The notes under the pieces are model-generated. The model was given only the letters and a program-made list of their open reading frames with translations, ran no database searches and was not told the origin of the DNA. Shown here in pieces: positions 27,120 through 35,320 of a stretch of DNA of 64,000 nt. The first letter of the stretch is position 1, and every line of letters begins with the position of its first letter. Position numbers and translations under genes: made by a program. This DNA is from Pedobacter africanus (GTDB taxonomy: Bacteria; Bacteroidota; Bacteroidia; Sphingobacteriales; Sphingobacteriaceae). The stretch lies in contig NZ_FWXT01000004.1 of NCBI RefSeq assembly GCF_900176535.1, positions 248,001 to 312,000 on the forward strand. Direction: 5' to 3'.

Positions 27120-30100
27120 TGGTATGGACAAGCCTTGGCTTGGCTCATATTTTAAACTTTTTAAAGGCATTTACAAGCCTAGTTTTCTTGTAAATACCAC
27201 AACCAGAGGGCGGATTATTATGCGGATGAACCTGATAGCCATTTTGATCACCATGTCGCTGATGCAGGCTGCAGCAAGCAGTTTTGCTCAGTACGTTACA
27301 CTGCGCCGTAAAGATGCGGATCTGAAAGAGGTGCTCAATATCATTAAAAAACAAACCAATTACACCTTTCTTTATAACAGCAGTCTGCTCAAGAATGCAA
27401 AGACGGTATCGGTTAATTTAGATAAGGTCACCTTGGAAGAAGCACTGAATGCCTGTCTTGAAAATCAGGATCTGAGCTTTAAGATCATTGAAAATACCGT
27501 GCTGCTTAAAAAGAAAGAAGCCGGGTTTATGGATAAAGTAGTCGGTTATTTTACTGCTACAGATGTTCGCGGAAAGGTGCTGGATGAGGATGGCTTGCCG
27601 CTTCCGGGGGCTACGGTGATGGTTAAAAATACCAGGAAAACCGTGCTTACCAATATAAGTGGCGAGTTTGAATTGAAGGGTATCGATGAGAAAGCTATTC
27701 TGGTAGTGTCTTTTGTGGGCTATACTTCAAAAGAGATTGCTGTTGGCCAGTCTGCAAATTTAGTGATCCGTCTGCAGCCTAATCCCGGAGAACTTACTGA
27801 GGTTCAGGTGTCGGTTGGTTACGGTGCCGTTAAAAAACGTGACCTGACCGGATCTGTTTCTTTGGTAAATGTGGAAGAGATGCAAAAACAGCCCGCATTT
27901 AGCCTCGACGTTGCATTGGCTGGCCGTGCGCCAGGGGTGATGGTGGTTAAATCTTCAGGTGCTCCGGGAGCTGATGCGTCTATCAGGATACGCGGGGCCT
28001 CATCTGTATTTGGCGTAAACGAGCCTTTATATGTGATTGATGGAGTTCCAATCCAGATTGGACAGGGAATGGGGCAAGATACCTACAGGAGCACTAAATC
28101 ATTTCAAATGTCACCTTTAGCTTCCATAAATCCGGAAGATATTGAGCGCATTGACATACTTAAAGATGCTTCGGGAACGGCTATTTATGGATCTAGAGGT
28201 GCAAACGGTGTTATTTTGGTAACCACAAAGCGTGGAAAGGGTAAGCCTGTATTGACGCTAAGTTATCAAGGGATGACCGATCGTTTTATCAAAGATTTTG
28301 ACATGTTGAGCTCAGACGAAATGCTTCAGGTGGCCACTCAGGCCTACAAGAATGCTGCAGCCACTTTTCCGGCTGATTTTCTGCAATATAAAGGTGTAAG
28401 TACCGATTGGCGCAAATTGGTTACGCGAAATAGTTATTCTAATATGTTGAACCTGGGTTTACGCGGCGGTCTTGGAAACGGCCAGACAAACTATGCATTT
28501 TCAGCAAGTATGAACAACCAGGCTGGTGTTATTAAAGGAAGTAATGTAGACCGCTACAATATCCGTGGTAATATAGAATCGGAAGTAGTAAAGCTGGTCA
28601 AAGCAGGTGCGAGTATCAATTATGCCAAAAACATTTCAAAAGGGGCATCCAGTACCTATTACTATAATACCATCAGTTATAGGCCTGATATTCCTGTATT
28701 TGACCAGAACGGAAGGTATGCAACTACCCTGGATAGCACTTCGGCCAATCCGGTTGCCAAAACACTTTATACCGATAAACTTACCGGAGATAACTTCATG
28801 TCTTCTTTGTATGCTGAAGCAAGGCCGTTCAGTTTTTTGCGTTTCAGGTCTACACTATCCTATAATCAGACAGATAACATTACCTTAAATTATACACCAA
28901 GTTTTGACCCCTTTGAAATCAAAAATGGAAGAAAAGGAACTCGCAAGGATATCAATTACAAATTCAGCTCTCTGATTTTTGATAATACAGTTACTGTTGA
29001 CAAATTCTTTGGCAGACATTACCTGAACGCAGTGGTTGGTGCCTCCTATACTTCAGATAAGACCAATTCCATGAACCTGGAATCTGTTAATTTTCCTGAT
29101 GACTACGTCTTGAATAATCTCGGATCTGCGGGCTCCATACAAAAGTATACATCAGGAGGCAGCGTGAGCGGGCTGGAATCTTATTTCGCCAGGGCCAATT
29201 ACAATTATGGGGGCAGATATTACCTGACTTTAACCGCACGAACGGATAAATCGACAAAATTCGGTCCCAATAACCAATGGGGTTTCTTTCCTTCAGGTGC
29301 AGTTGCCTGGAGAATCTCAGAGGAACCATTCCTGAAAGAATATCGCTGGATATCGGATTTGAAATTCAGGGCTTCCACAGGTAAAACAGGAGCTGCTAAT
29401 CTAGGTGATTTCCTTTATTCTACATTCTTCTCTTCCGGGGCTACATCTTCCTTTCATAATGGTCAGAATGGGGTGACCTTGAATTCTGTACCTAACCCAA
29501 GTATCCGCTGGGAAGCCACAACACAGACAGATATTGGTCTGGATTTTGCCTTTTTGGATAACAAAATCCGTGGGGCAATAGACCTTTATCGAAAATATAC
29601 TAAGGACTTATTATTGAACGTAGCTATCCCATTTGAAACAGGATCAAGCACCCAAACAATAAATGTGGGGGATATATCCAATAAGGGTTTCGAATTTGTA
29701 ATCGGTGCTGATATAATTACGCGGGGCAAGTTCAAATATACTACTGATATTAATTTCAACAAGAATGTTGGCCGGTTAGAAAAGTTAAATACAGGGAAGG
29801 CTACTGCATTAAACAACTTTAAGGAGGGAGATCTTTTAGGTACTGTGTTTGGCTATAAAACAGCGGGGCTTTTCCAAACCCAGGAAGAAGTTAATGCTTT
29901 AAACCAAGCTTCTCCCAACAAGCTGTACCAGGTAGCTAAGACAGCGCCAGGCGACCTTAAATTCGTAGACGTGAATGGGGATGGGTATATATCTTCCAGC
30001 GATATTGTGAAGCTGGGTAGTGCTGAGCCAAAATTCTTTGGGGGATGGAACCATGTGCTCCGCTATGGTGGACTGGAAGGTTCGTTTTTATTCTATTTTG

Positions 30101-30531
30101 CCTATGGCCAGAAGCTTCAAAATGGAGCAAAGGCAAGTGCCGGAATTTATAATACCGATAAAAACTATTATAAATCCGTTTTAAATGGATGGTCCGATGA
30201 GAATAAGAATACAGATCAGCCGAGGAATGTATACCGCGATCCAAATCAAAATGGACGGGCGTCCGATTATTTCATCCAGGATGGATCATTTCTGAAACTG
30301 AAAAATGTCCAGGTAGCTTACTACATTAATCCCGCAAAATGGGCGAAACAGCAGGTCAATCAGATTAAAGTATATGCAGGAGTATCTAATTTGTTTATTC
30401 TGACTGGTTATGATGGCGTAGATCCTGAAAACGGTACGTCAACGGGTGCCGGCCTGATCTCGGGAGGTTACGACTCTGGCGCATATCCATCAACAAGAAC
30501 ATTTAATTTTGGCTTTAACGTTATTTTCTAA
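27097..30531 (+). CDS. SusC/RagA family TonB-linked outer membrane receptor with STN domain, locus 2
   Basis: 1144 residues. A long basic n-region leads to a signal peptide (MNLIAILITMSLMQAAASSFAQ), then an STN domain (VTLRRKDADLKEVLNIIKKQ), CarboxypepD_reg-like domain (VRGKVLDEDGLPLPGATVMVK), SusC plug (RDLTGSVSLVNVEEMQKQPA; IRIRGASSVFG; YGSRGANGVILVTTKRG) and beta-barrel ending FNFGFNVIF. The start at 27097 is in the same context (CAAANGTATG) as the locus 3 susC. It is the signalling-competent importer of locus 2; SusD begins one base after its stop. Confidence 0.95.
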   Translation: MYFINTSNGMDKPWLGSYFKLFKGIYKPSFLVNTTTRGRIIMRMNLIAILITMSLMQAAASSFAQYVTLRRKDADLKEVLNIIKKQTNYTFLYNSSLLKNAKTVSVNLDKVTLEEALNACLENQDLSFKIIENTVLLKKKEAGFMDKVVGYFTATDVRGKVLDEDGLPLPGATVMVKNTRKTVLTNISGEFELKGIDEKAILVVSFVGYTSKEIAVGQSANLVIRLQPNPGELTEVQVSVGYGAVKKRDLTGSVSLVNVEEMQKQPAFSLDVALAGRAPGVMVVKSSGAPGADASIRIRGASSVFGVNEPLYVIDGVPIQIGQGMGQDTYRSTKSFQMSPLASINPEDIERIDILKDASGTAIYGSRGANGVILVTTKRGKGKPVLTLSYQGMTDRFIKDFDMLSSDEMLQVATQAYKNAAATFPADFLQYKGVSTDWRKLVTRNSYSNMLNLGLRGGLGNGQTNYAFSASMNNQAGVIKGSNVDRYNIRGNIESEVVKLVKAGASINYAKNISKGASSTYYYNTISYRPDIPVFDQNGRYATTLDSTSANPVAKTLYTDKLTGDNFMSSLYAEARPFSFLRFRSTLSYNQTDNITLNYTPSFDPFEIKNGRKGTRKDINYKFSSLIFDNTVTVDKFFGRHYLNAVVGASYTSDKTNSMNLESVNFPDDYVLNNLGSAGSIQKYTSGGSVSGLESYFARANYNYGGRYYLTLTARTDKSTKFGPNNQWGFFPSGAVAWRISEEPFLKEYRWISDLKFRASTGKTGAANLGDFLYSTFFSSGATSSFHNGQNGVTLNSVPNPSIRWEATTQTDIGLDFAFLDNKIRGAIDLYRKYTKDLLLNVAIPFETGSSTQTINVGDISNKGFEFVIGADIITRGKFKYTTDINFNKNVGRLEKLNTGKATALNNFKEGDLLGTVFGYKTAGLFQTQEEVNALNQASPNKLYQVAKTAPGDLKFVDVNGDGYISSSDIVKLGSAEPKFFGGWNHVLRYGGLEGSFLFYFAYGQKLQNGAKASAGIYNTDKNYYKSVLNGWSDENKNTDQPRNVYRDPNQNGRASDYFIQDGSFLKLKNVQVAYYINPAKWAKQQVNQIKVYAGVSNLFILTGYDGVDPENGTSTGAGLISGGYDSGAYPSTRTFNFGFNVIF

Positions 30532-30532
30532 T

Positions 30533-31930
30533 ATGAAAACGAATTATTTATCATACGTAGTGGCAGGCCTTTTTGCCTTATCGTTACAGGCTTGCAGCCT
30601 GGTAGAGGTAACTGATATTACCCCTCCTTACCAATTGAGCGAAGAAACCGTAATCACCGACGTTGCGTCTGCAAACAAAGTCTTAACGGGAGCTTATGCA
30701 CAATTGCATACCTTTGATATGCTCGTTAACCAACCTGGTATAACCGGTTGCATGGGGCTTAGCTTTGATGCAGCAGCATCCGGTGGTGCTGCCTTTCAGC
30801 AGTTTGTAGACAATTCCATTACCGCTGACAATTATGTATTGTCTGGAATTTATACAAACTGGTATTATCTGATCAATATGAGCAGCCATATTGTTGAAAA
30901 GACCAGCCGTTTGACAACAACTGACCCAAGAAAGAATGAAATCATTGCGGAAGCCAGTTTTTTAAGGGCTTTAGGTCATTTTTCGTTGTTAAGGTTATAC
31001 GGACAGTTTTTTGATACTTCTTCTGAATATGGAGTAGTAACCTGGGATGTTCCGGTTAAAGATGTAACTGCCAAGCCGCGGGCTACAGTTAGTGAAACTT
31101 ATGCGCAAATTGAGAAAGATCTAAAATTTGCCATTGCAAATGCGGCACAGTACACCAGCGCTAAATATGTTTCCAAACAGGCAGCAAATATGCTGCTGGC
31201 CAAAGTGTATTTGTATAAACGTGATTATGCCCAGGCTGCACTTTATGCCGCAACAACTATTGATCAAAAAGGAAACGCCGGCCTGGAAGCTAAATTTGCT
31301 GATGTATTTACAAAATGGTTCAACTCAAAAGAAGCATTACTGGCACCACCGTTTGACGATAAAAATGAGCGTAACAATAAAGCCTTTGCTTTCCGGTCTT
31401 ATGTACTGCCAAGACAATCTTACTATCTATCTATGGCCGGGGATCCGAGACAAAGTGTTACCGTGTATTTTACCGCGCCTCCGGGTAACCTGATCAGGAA
31501 CGGCAAATTTAACAATACATCAATTAATGGTCAGTCGCTGACAGCCAATACCGAGTATTTTTTAAGGCTGTCTGAAGCTTACCTGATTTTAGCCGAAGCT
31601 TTGATCAGAAGCGGAAACAGTGCTGATTTAGCTAAAGGCAGAGACATGATCAATGTGGTTCGCGGACGTGCCGGTGCAACTCTGATTCCTGCAACTGTGC
31701 AAACAAAGGCTGAATTGTTACAGGCTGTACTCAAAGAAAAACAATTGGAACTGGGCTGTGAAAGCGGTGAAGAATGGTTTGATCTGGTACGTTTTATGGT
31801 TGAAGGAGATATTAATATTGTAAACTATAAACCAAATGTAACGAGCAAGACCAGGTATATCGTTCCTATCCCAGATGCTACGGTAAAAGCTTCAAATTTC
31901 ATAGTTAAACAAAACCCAGGTTATGAATAG
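30533..31930 (+). CDS. RagB/SusD family nutrient-uptake lipoprotein, locus 2
   Basis: 465 residues from the ATG at 30533; the frame opens at 30509 inside susC, but the Met at 30533 begins the lipoprotein signal (MKTNYLSYVVAGLFALSLQAC). SusD features: TPR-like helices (EIIAEASFLRALGHFSLLRLYGQFF) and a C-terminal VLKEKQLELGCESGEEWFDLVRF motif. It starts one base after susC and its end overlaps the thioredoxin-like gene by eight bases if that gene starts at 31923. Confidence 0.94.
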   Translation: MKTNYLSYVVAGLFALSLQACSLVEVTDITPPYQLSEETVITDVASANKVLTGAYAQLHTFDMLVNQPGITGCMGLSFDAAASGGAAFQQFVDNSITADNYVLSGIYTNWYYLINMSSHIVEKTSRLTTTDPRKNEIIAEASFLRALGHFSLLRLYGQFFDTSSEYGVVTWDVPVKDVTAKPRATVSETYAQIEKDLKFAIANAAQYTSAKYVSKQAANMLLAKVYLYKRDYAQAALYAATTIDQKGNAGLEAKFADVFTKWFNSKEALLAPPFDDKNERNNKAFAFRSYVLPRQSYYLSMAGDPRQSVTVYFTAPPGNLIRNGKFNNTSINGQSLTANTEYFLRLSEAYLILAEALIRSGNSADLAKGRDMINVVRGRAGATLIPATVQTKAELLQAVLKEKQLELGCESGEEWFDLVRFMVEGDINIVNYKPNVTSKTRYIVPIPDATVKASNFIVKQNPGYE

Positions 31931-33137
31931 ATTAAAGCATATCCAGATGAAATCAATTTTCACAGGCCTTTTCCTGTTTATCGCTATTGGCGTAAATGCA
32001 CAGGAAGAAATCCATTTCAACAACTCGTGGAGCGAGGCAAAAGAAAAAGCTATTCATTCAAAGAAACTGATATTCATTGATTGTTATACCTCATGGTGTG
32101 CCCCCTGCAAGTGGATGGAGAAAAATGTATTTATCCAGCCAGCTGTTGCCCGATATTACAATGACAACTTTGTGAATTTAAAAGTTGATATGGAAAAGGG
32201 GGAAGGGATAGCGATGCGCAAACAGTATAATGTGCAGTCTTTTCCTACTTATTTATTTGTAAATGTCAACGGTGATATTGTACACCGAACAGCTTCTAGA
32301 ATGGAAGCTGAAGCTTTTCTTGCCGAAGCAAAAAGAGCCGTAGATCCAAAAAGAAATACTGCTGCTTTGAAAGATAAATACGATAAAGGGAATAGGGACC
32401 TTACTTTTTTATTGGATTATTATCTGGCGACGGAACGGGCTGATCGAAGTACTGCAAGTCAGATTGGTGAAGAGATCATAGCTAAAGTTACGGCGCAGGA
32501 ATTAAACTCAGAGCTGGGCTGGAAAATCATAAAATCACTGGCCAGAAATGAAACTGATAAACTGGGCGCACATTTTATGGCCAATGAAAGTGCCTATAGT
32601 AAATGGGGTAGCCAGGATGAGCGTGAGCAGTTGAAGGACCGTTTAATTACCAGTACCACGTATGGCTATATTTACAGCAAGGATGAGCAGGCCTTTGTGA
32701 AAAAGCTGGCTTATTTTAAAAAATCGGATAACTTGGACCGCAGGAAACAGGGCATTATGCTGGAAGCAGAATTTTACCTGCAGACCGACAGAGCTGATGA
32801 CTACGTAAAACTGACGAATGCGGCTTTAAAAAATGAGCTGAAAAATGATGCAGATAAGCTGAGTTTCCTGGCGAGAAGATCGTCAGGAGGAAAAAGCAGG
32901 GATGTAACTGCATTGCCTGCCGTCCAACAGCAGGCTTATCTGATGGCCAAGCGTGCAGTGGAACTTGAGCCGGAAGAATACAGTGTACAGTCTACTTTTG
33001 CGCTGGTATGTCTCGGACTGAAGAAAAAACCCGAAGCGCTCGCTGCAGCCAAAAAATCGAGAAGCCTGGCAGATGCCGAAACTTCGAAGATTCAAAAGCT
33101 TGCACAAGAACTGCTGGATAAAGTAGAAGCTTTGTAA
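31923..33137 (+). CDS. secreted thioredoxin-family protein, locus 2
   Basis: 404 residues with a signal peptide (cut after VNAQ). The start may be the ATG at 31923, overlapping susD by eight bases, or the one at 31947. Residues about 30-140 form a thioredoxin-like domain with DCYTSWCAPCKWM (redox CxxC) and the cis-Pro loop VQSFPTYLFV. The C-terminal 260 residues are helical, ending in a TPR-like segment (KRAVELEPEEYSVQSTFALVC). It is a close paralogue of the protein at 44393-45601, with near-identical last 60 residues. A periplasmic disulfide or thiol role tied to SusCD import is plausible. Confidence 0.88.
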   Translation: MNRLKHIQMKSIFTGLFLFIAIGVNAQEEIHFNNSWSEAKEKAIHSKKLIFIDCYTSWCAPCKWMEKNVFIQPAVARYYNDNFVNLKVDMEKGEGIAMRKQYNVQSFPTYLFVNVNGDIVHRTASRMEAEAFLAEAKRAVDPKRNTAALKDKYDKGNRDLTFLLDYYLATERADRSTASQIGEEIIAKVTAQELNSELGWKIIKSLARNETDKLGAHFMANESAYSKWGSQDEREQLKDRLITSTTYGYIYSKDEQAFVKKLAYFKKSDNLDRRKQGIMLEAEFYLQTDRADDYVKLTNAALKNELKNDADKLSFLARRSSGGKSRDVTALPAVQQQAYLMAKRAVELEPEEYSVQSTFALVCLGLKKKPEALAAAKKSRSLADAETSKIQKLAQELLDKVEAL

Positions 33138-33167
33138 ACAGCTTGATGTTTAGCCAAGCGTGCATAC

Positions 33168-33206
33168 AAGAGCCTGTCGACACATTTTGTGAGACAGGCT
33201 CTTTTT
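33168..33206 (+). terminator. intrinsic terminator ending locus 2
   Basis: AAGAGCCTGTC pairs perfectly with GACAGGCTCTT around a 14-base loop, and the T-run continues. It ends locus 2 about 30 bases after the thioredoxin-like stop. The long frame of the next sigma gene runs through it, which argues that translation starts further down. Confidence 0.93.
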
Positions 33207-33219
33207 GTATTAAAATTTA

Positions 33220-33227
33220 TACATTTG
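33220..33227 (+). promoter_or_regulatory. -7 promoter box for the locus 3 sigma gene
   Basis: TACATTTG matches TAnnTTTG, 13 bases after the terminator. No correctly spaced -33 element is seen. It predicts a start of transcription near 33232, shortly before the ATG at 33251. Confidence 0.5.
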
Positions 33228-33250
33228 CTGGACCCGCTACTGGCTTTCAC

Positions 33251-33853
33251 ATGAGTTCAACAACTTTACCGGACGAAAAGCAATTGCTGATTCTACTGAA
33301 ACAGGGTGATGACCATGCGTTTGAAGAAATCTATCATTTGCATAGCAACAGGCTTTATAACAATCTTTTACGATTGGTAAAGTCTGAGGATATGGCAATG
33401 GACCTTTTGCAGGACCTTTATGTAAAGTTATGGAACAACCGTTCAGCGATTGATGTAGACAAGAGCATCGGAAGTTACCTTTTCAGCATTGCCAAAAACC
33501 TGGCTATCGACTTCTTCCGGAAGGCGGCCCGGGAAACAAGTCTGCAGAACCATCTCATTGCCGTAGGAACAGAACTGCACAACCATGTGGACGAAGTCTT
33601 TTTTCATAAAGAGACTGCAGCGATTTTGGACAAGGCCATTCAGGCATTGCCTCCCCAGCAGCAAAAGATCTTTAATCTTTGCAAGATGGAAGGTAAGAGC
33701 TATGAAGAGGCCGCATCAATATTAGGCATTTCTTCGGCTACGGTAGGCAATCAATTGGTTAAAGCCGTAAAAAGTGTAAAAACGGCAATGTTGTCTTCAA
33801 AGGATGCACTAGTGATTATTCTTTCCATCCTGCTTACCCGTGGCATAAATTAA
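33251..33853 (+). CDS. ECF RNA polymerase sigma factor, locus 3
   Basis: 200 residues from the ATG at 33251. The frame opens at 33143, but the upstream 36 codons cross an intrinsic terminator and a -7 box. Region 2: RLVKSEDMAMDLLQDLYVKLWNN; region 4: LPPQQQKIFNLCKMEGKSYEEAASILGISSATVGNQLVKAV. A hydrophobic tail (ALVIILSILLTRGIN) ends the protein. FecR follows 67 bases later. It should control the eight-gene import locus downstream. Confidence 0.93.
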   Translation: MSSTTLPDEKQLLILLKQGDDHAFEEIYHLHSNRLYNNLLRLVKSEDMAMDLLQDLYVKLWNNRSAIDVDKSIGSYLFSIAKNLAIDFFRKAARETSLQNHLIAVGTELHNHVDEVFFHKETAAILDKAIQALPPQQQKIFNLCKMEGKSYEEAASILGISSATVGNQLVKAVKSVKTAMLSSKDALVIILSILLTRGIN

Positions 33854-33920
33854 TTTTTATTTTTTTTTCCGGGCAGTAGTATGATTTCCTTTTTCAGGCG
33901 TAATACAATAAAAAGAACTT

Positions 33921-35126
33921 TTGAAAAATACAGAGCAGCTCCATATTTTATTTCAAAAATACCTAAGCCAAAGTTGCAGTCCTGAGGAGATGAAGCAGCT
34001 TCTGGATGATCTGGCTGCGTCTAAGGAACAGGACGAGTTACTGGGGGCATTCATCAGTCCGGTACTGGAAGACCAGCATGAAGCGCCTATGGATGAGGAA
34101 AGTAAACGCAGACTGGATGCTGGCTTTCAGCAGATCCTTGCAAAAAGGGCTGCCCCTCAAAGGCGCCAGTCAGTTTTAAGGCAATTTTATTTTCGCTGGG
34201 CAGCTGCTGCCGCAGTATTGCTTATCGCAGCTTGTACTGTCATATTTTATTTTTATCAGCAACCAGCTATTGAAACAGCACCTACGACCAGCCATGTAAA
34301 ATTTAAGTCTGGTGCAGACAAAGCCATGCTTACCCTGGCAGATGGTACTGTGATTAATCTGGAGCAGGTTGCAAATGGAAAAATTAACAACAGGAACGGC
34401 GTAGTGGTAACCAAGACTGCCGATGGGAAGCTGGTATATGAGGCGAAAGCAGATCAGGCAAATGTAGCAATAGCTTTAAATACACTGGTTACCCCTCGTG
34501 GTGGACAGTATAAAATTATTCTGCCGGATGGATCAGCGATCTGGCTTAATGCAGCCTCCTCACTGCGCTTTCCAACACGTTTTTCTGGAAAGGAACGGAG
34601 GGTAGAATTAAATGGGGAAGGATATTTCGAAATTGTAAAAAACACTGCCCAGCCTTTTGTGGTCACTGCACGCGGACAGGAAGTAACGGTACTGGGTACA
34701 CATTTTAACATCAATGCCTACCATGAAAATAGTTTGGTTAAAACTACCCTGCTTGAAGGTGCTGTTAAAGTAACCAAAGGTCAGGCGGGTTGTTTACTGG
34801 TACCAGGCGAAGCGGCAGCTTTAAATACCAGTGACAATACCATCTCAGTGGCTAAAAATGTTGATGTTAATGCTGCTGTAGCCTGGAAAGACGGCATGTT
34901 CAGGTTCGAAGAAACCGGCATCAGGGAAGTGATGCAGGAGGTAGCCAGATGGTATGATGTCGAGGTAAGCTATAAAGGAGACTTCACTGACGTTGCCTTA
35001 TCGGGATGGTTCTCCAGGGGGGATGATGCTAAAAAAACACTTAAACTACTTAAGGGAACTGAGCAGGTAGATTTTATAATTAATGGAAAAACAGTAACCG
35101 TAATCCCTTATAAACAAACCAACTAA
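33921..35126 (+). CDS. FecR family anti-sigma regulator, locus 3 (TTG start)
   Basis: 401 residues. The start appears to be a TTG at 33921 (TTGAAAAATACAG): there is no in-frame ATG nearby, the nearest upstream ATG (33881) is in another frame, and FecR-like sequence begins immediately (LHILFQKYLSQSCSPEEMKQLLDDL). A transmembrane helix (AAAAVLLIAACTVIFYFY) is followed by the FecR domain (VTPRGGQYKIILPDGSAIWLNA; LNGEGYFEIVK; LGTHFNINAYHE) and the C-terminal STN-like domain (EETGIREVMQEVARWYDVEVSY). The TTG start may keep its level low relative to the sigma factor. Confidence 0.92.
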   Translation: MKNTEQLHILFQKYLSQSCSPEEMKQLLDDLAASKEQDELLGAFISPVLEDQHEAPMDEESKRRLDAGFQQILAKRAAPQRRQSVLRQFYFRWAAAAAVLLIAACTVIFYFYQQPAIETAPTTSHVKFKSGADKAMLTLADGTVINLEQVANGKINNRNGVVVTKTADGKLVYEAKADQANVAIALNTLVTPRGGQYKIILPDGSAIWLNAASSLRFPTRFSGKERRVELNGEGYFEIVKNTAQPFVVTARGQEVTVLGTHFNINAYHENSLVKTTLLEGAVKVTKGQAGCLLVPGEAAALNTSDNTISVAKNVDVNAAVAWKDGMFRFEETGIREVMQEVARWYDVEVSYKGDFTDVALSGWFSRGDDAKKTLKLLKGTEQVDFIINGKTVTVIPYKQTN

Positions 35127-35188
35127 ACTTTAAAACCTAAAAAAGAACCGATTATGATTAAAACCTAGACTAAACTGCTGTGAGCCAT

Positions 35189-35222
35189 AAAAAACGGATC
35201 CCGATCGCCATCGGAACCCGTT
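35189..35222 (-). terminator. minus-strand intrinsic terminator in the fecR-susC gap, locus 3
   Basis: On the minus strand AACGGGTTCCGAT pairs over all 13 positions (two G-T) with ATCGGGATCCGTT around GGCG, and a six-T run (35194-35189) begins within the stem end. This is the strongest of the three copies. It shares the core ...TTCCGATGGC... with the locus 1 terminator. Confidence 0.82.
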
Positions 35223-35286
35223 AAATAGTTGAGGCTCACCAAAAAAAACGACACGTTAATATCTTTTTTTACTCTAAACCTCAACC
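35189..35286 (-). ncRNA. predicted antisense RNA over the susC leader, locus 3
   Basis: About 98 nt, from a minus-strand promoter at 35320-35291 to the terminator ending at 35189. In the sense mRNA the same region forms a two-level structure: outer stem GTGAGCC (35180-35186) with GGCTCAC (35233-35239) around the inner hairpin. The layout matches locus 1 closely although most of the sequence differs. Predicted from sequence only. Confidence 0.57.
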
Positions 35287-35290
35287 AATA

Positions 35291-35320
35291 CAAAAGTATG
35301 CAACTTATTAAGTATTGCAA
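35291..35320 (-). promoter_or_regulatory. minus-strand promoter overlapping the susC start, locus 3
   Basis: On the minus strand TTG (35320-35318) is followed after 19 bases by TACTTTTG (35298-35291), an exact TAnnTTTG box. The box shares its first base with the susC ATG at 35298. Confidence 0.52.

Noticed and set aside
33143..33250. Upstream extension of the locus 3 sigma gene
   Set aside because: It runs through a strong intrinsic terminator and a -7 promoter box.
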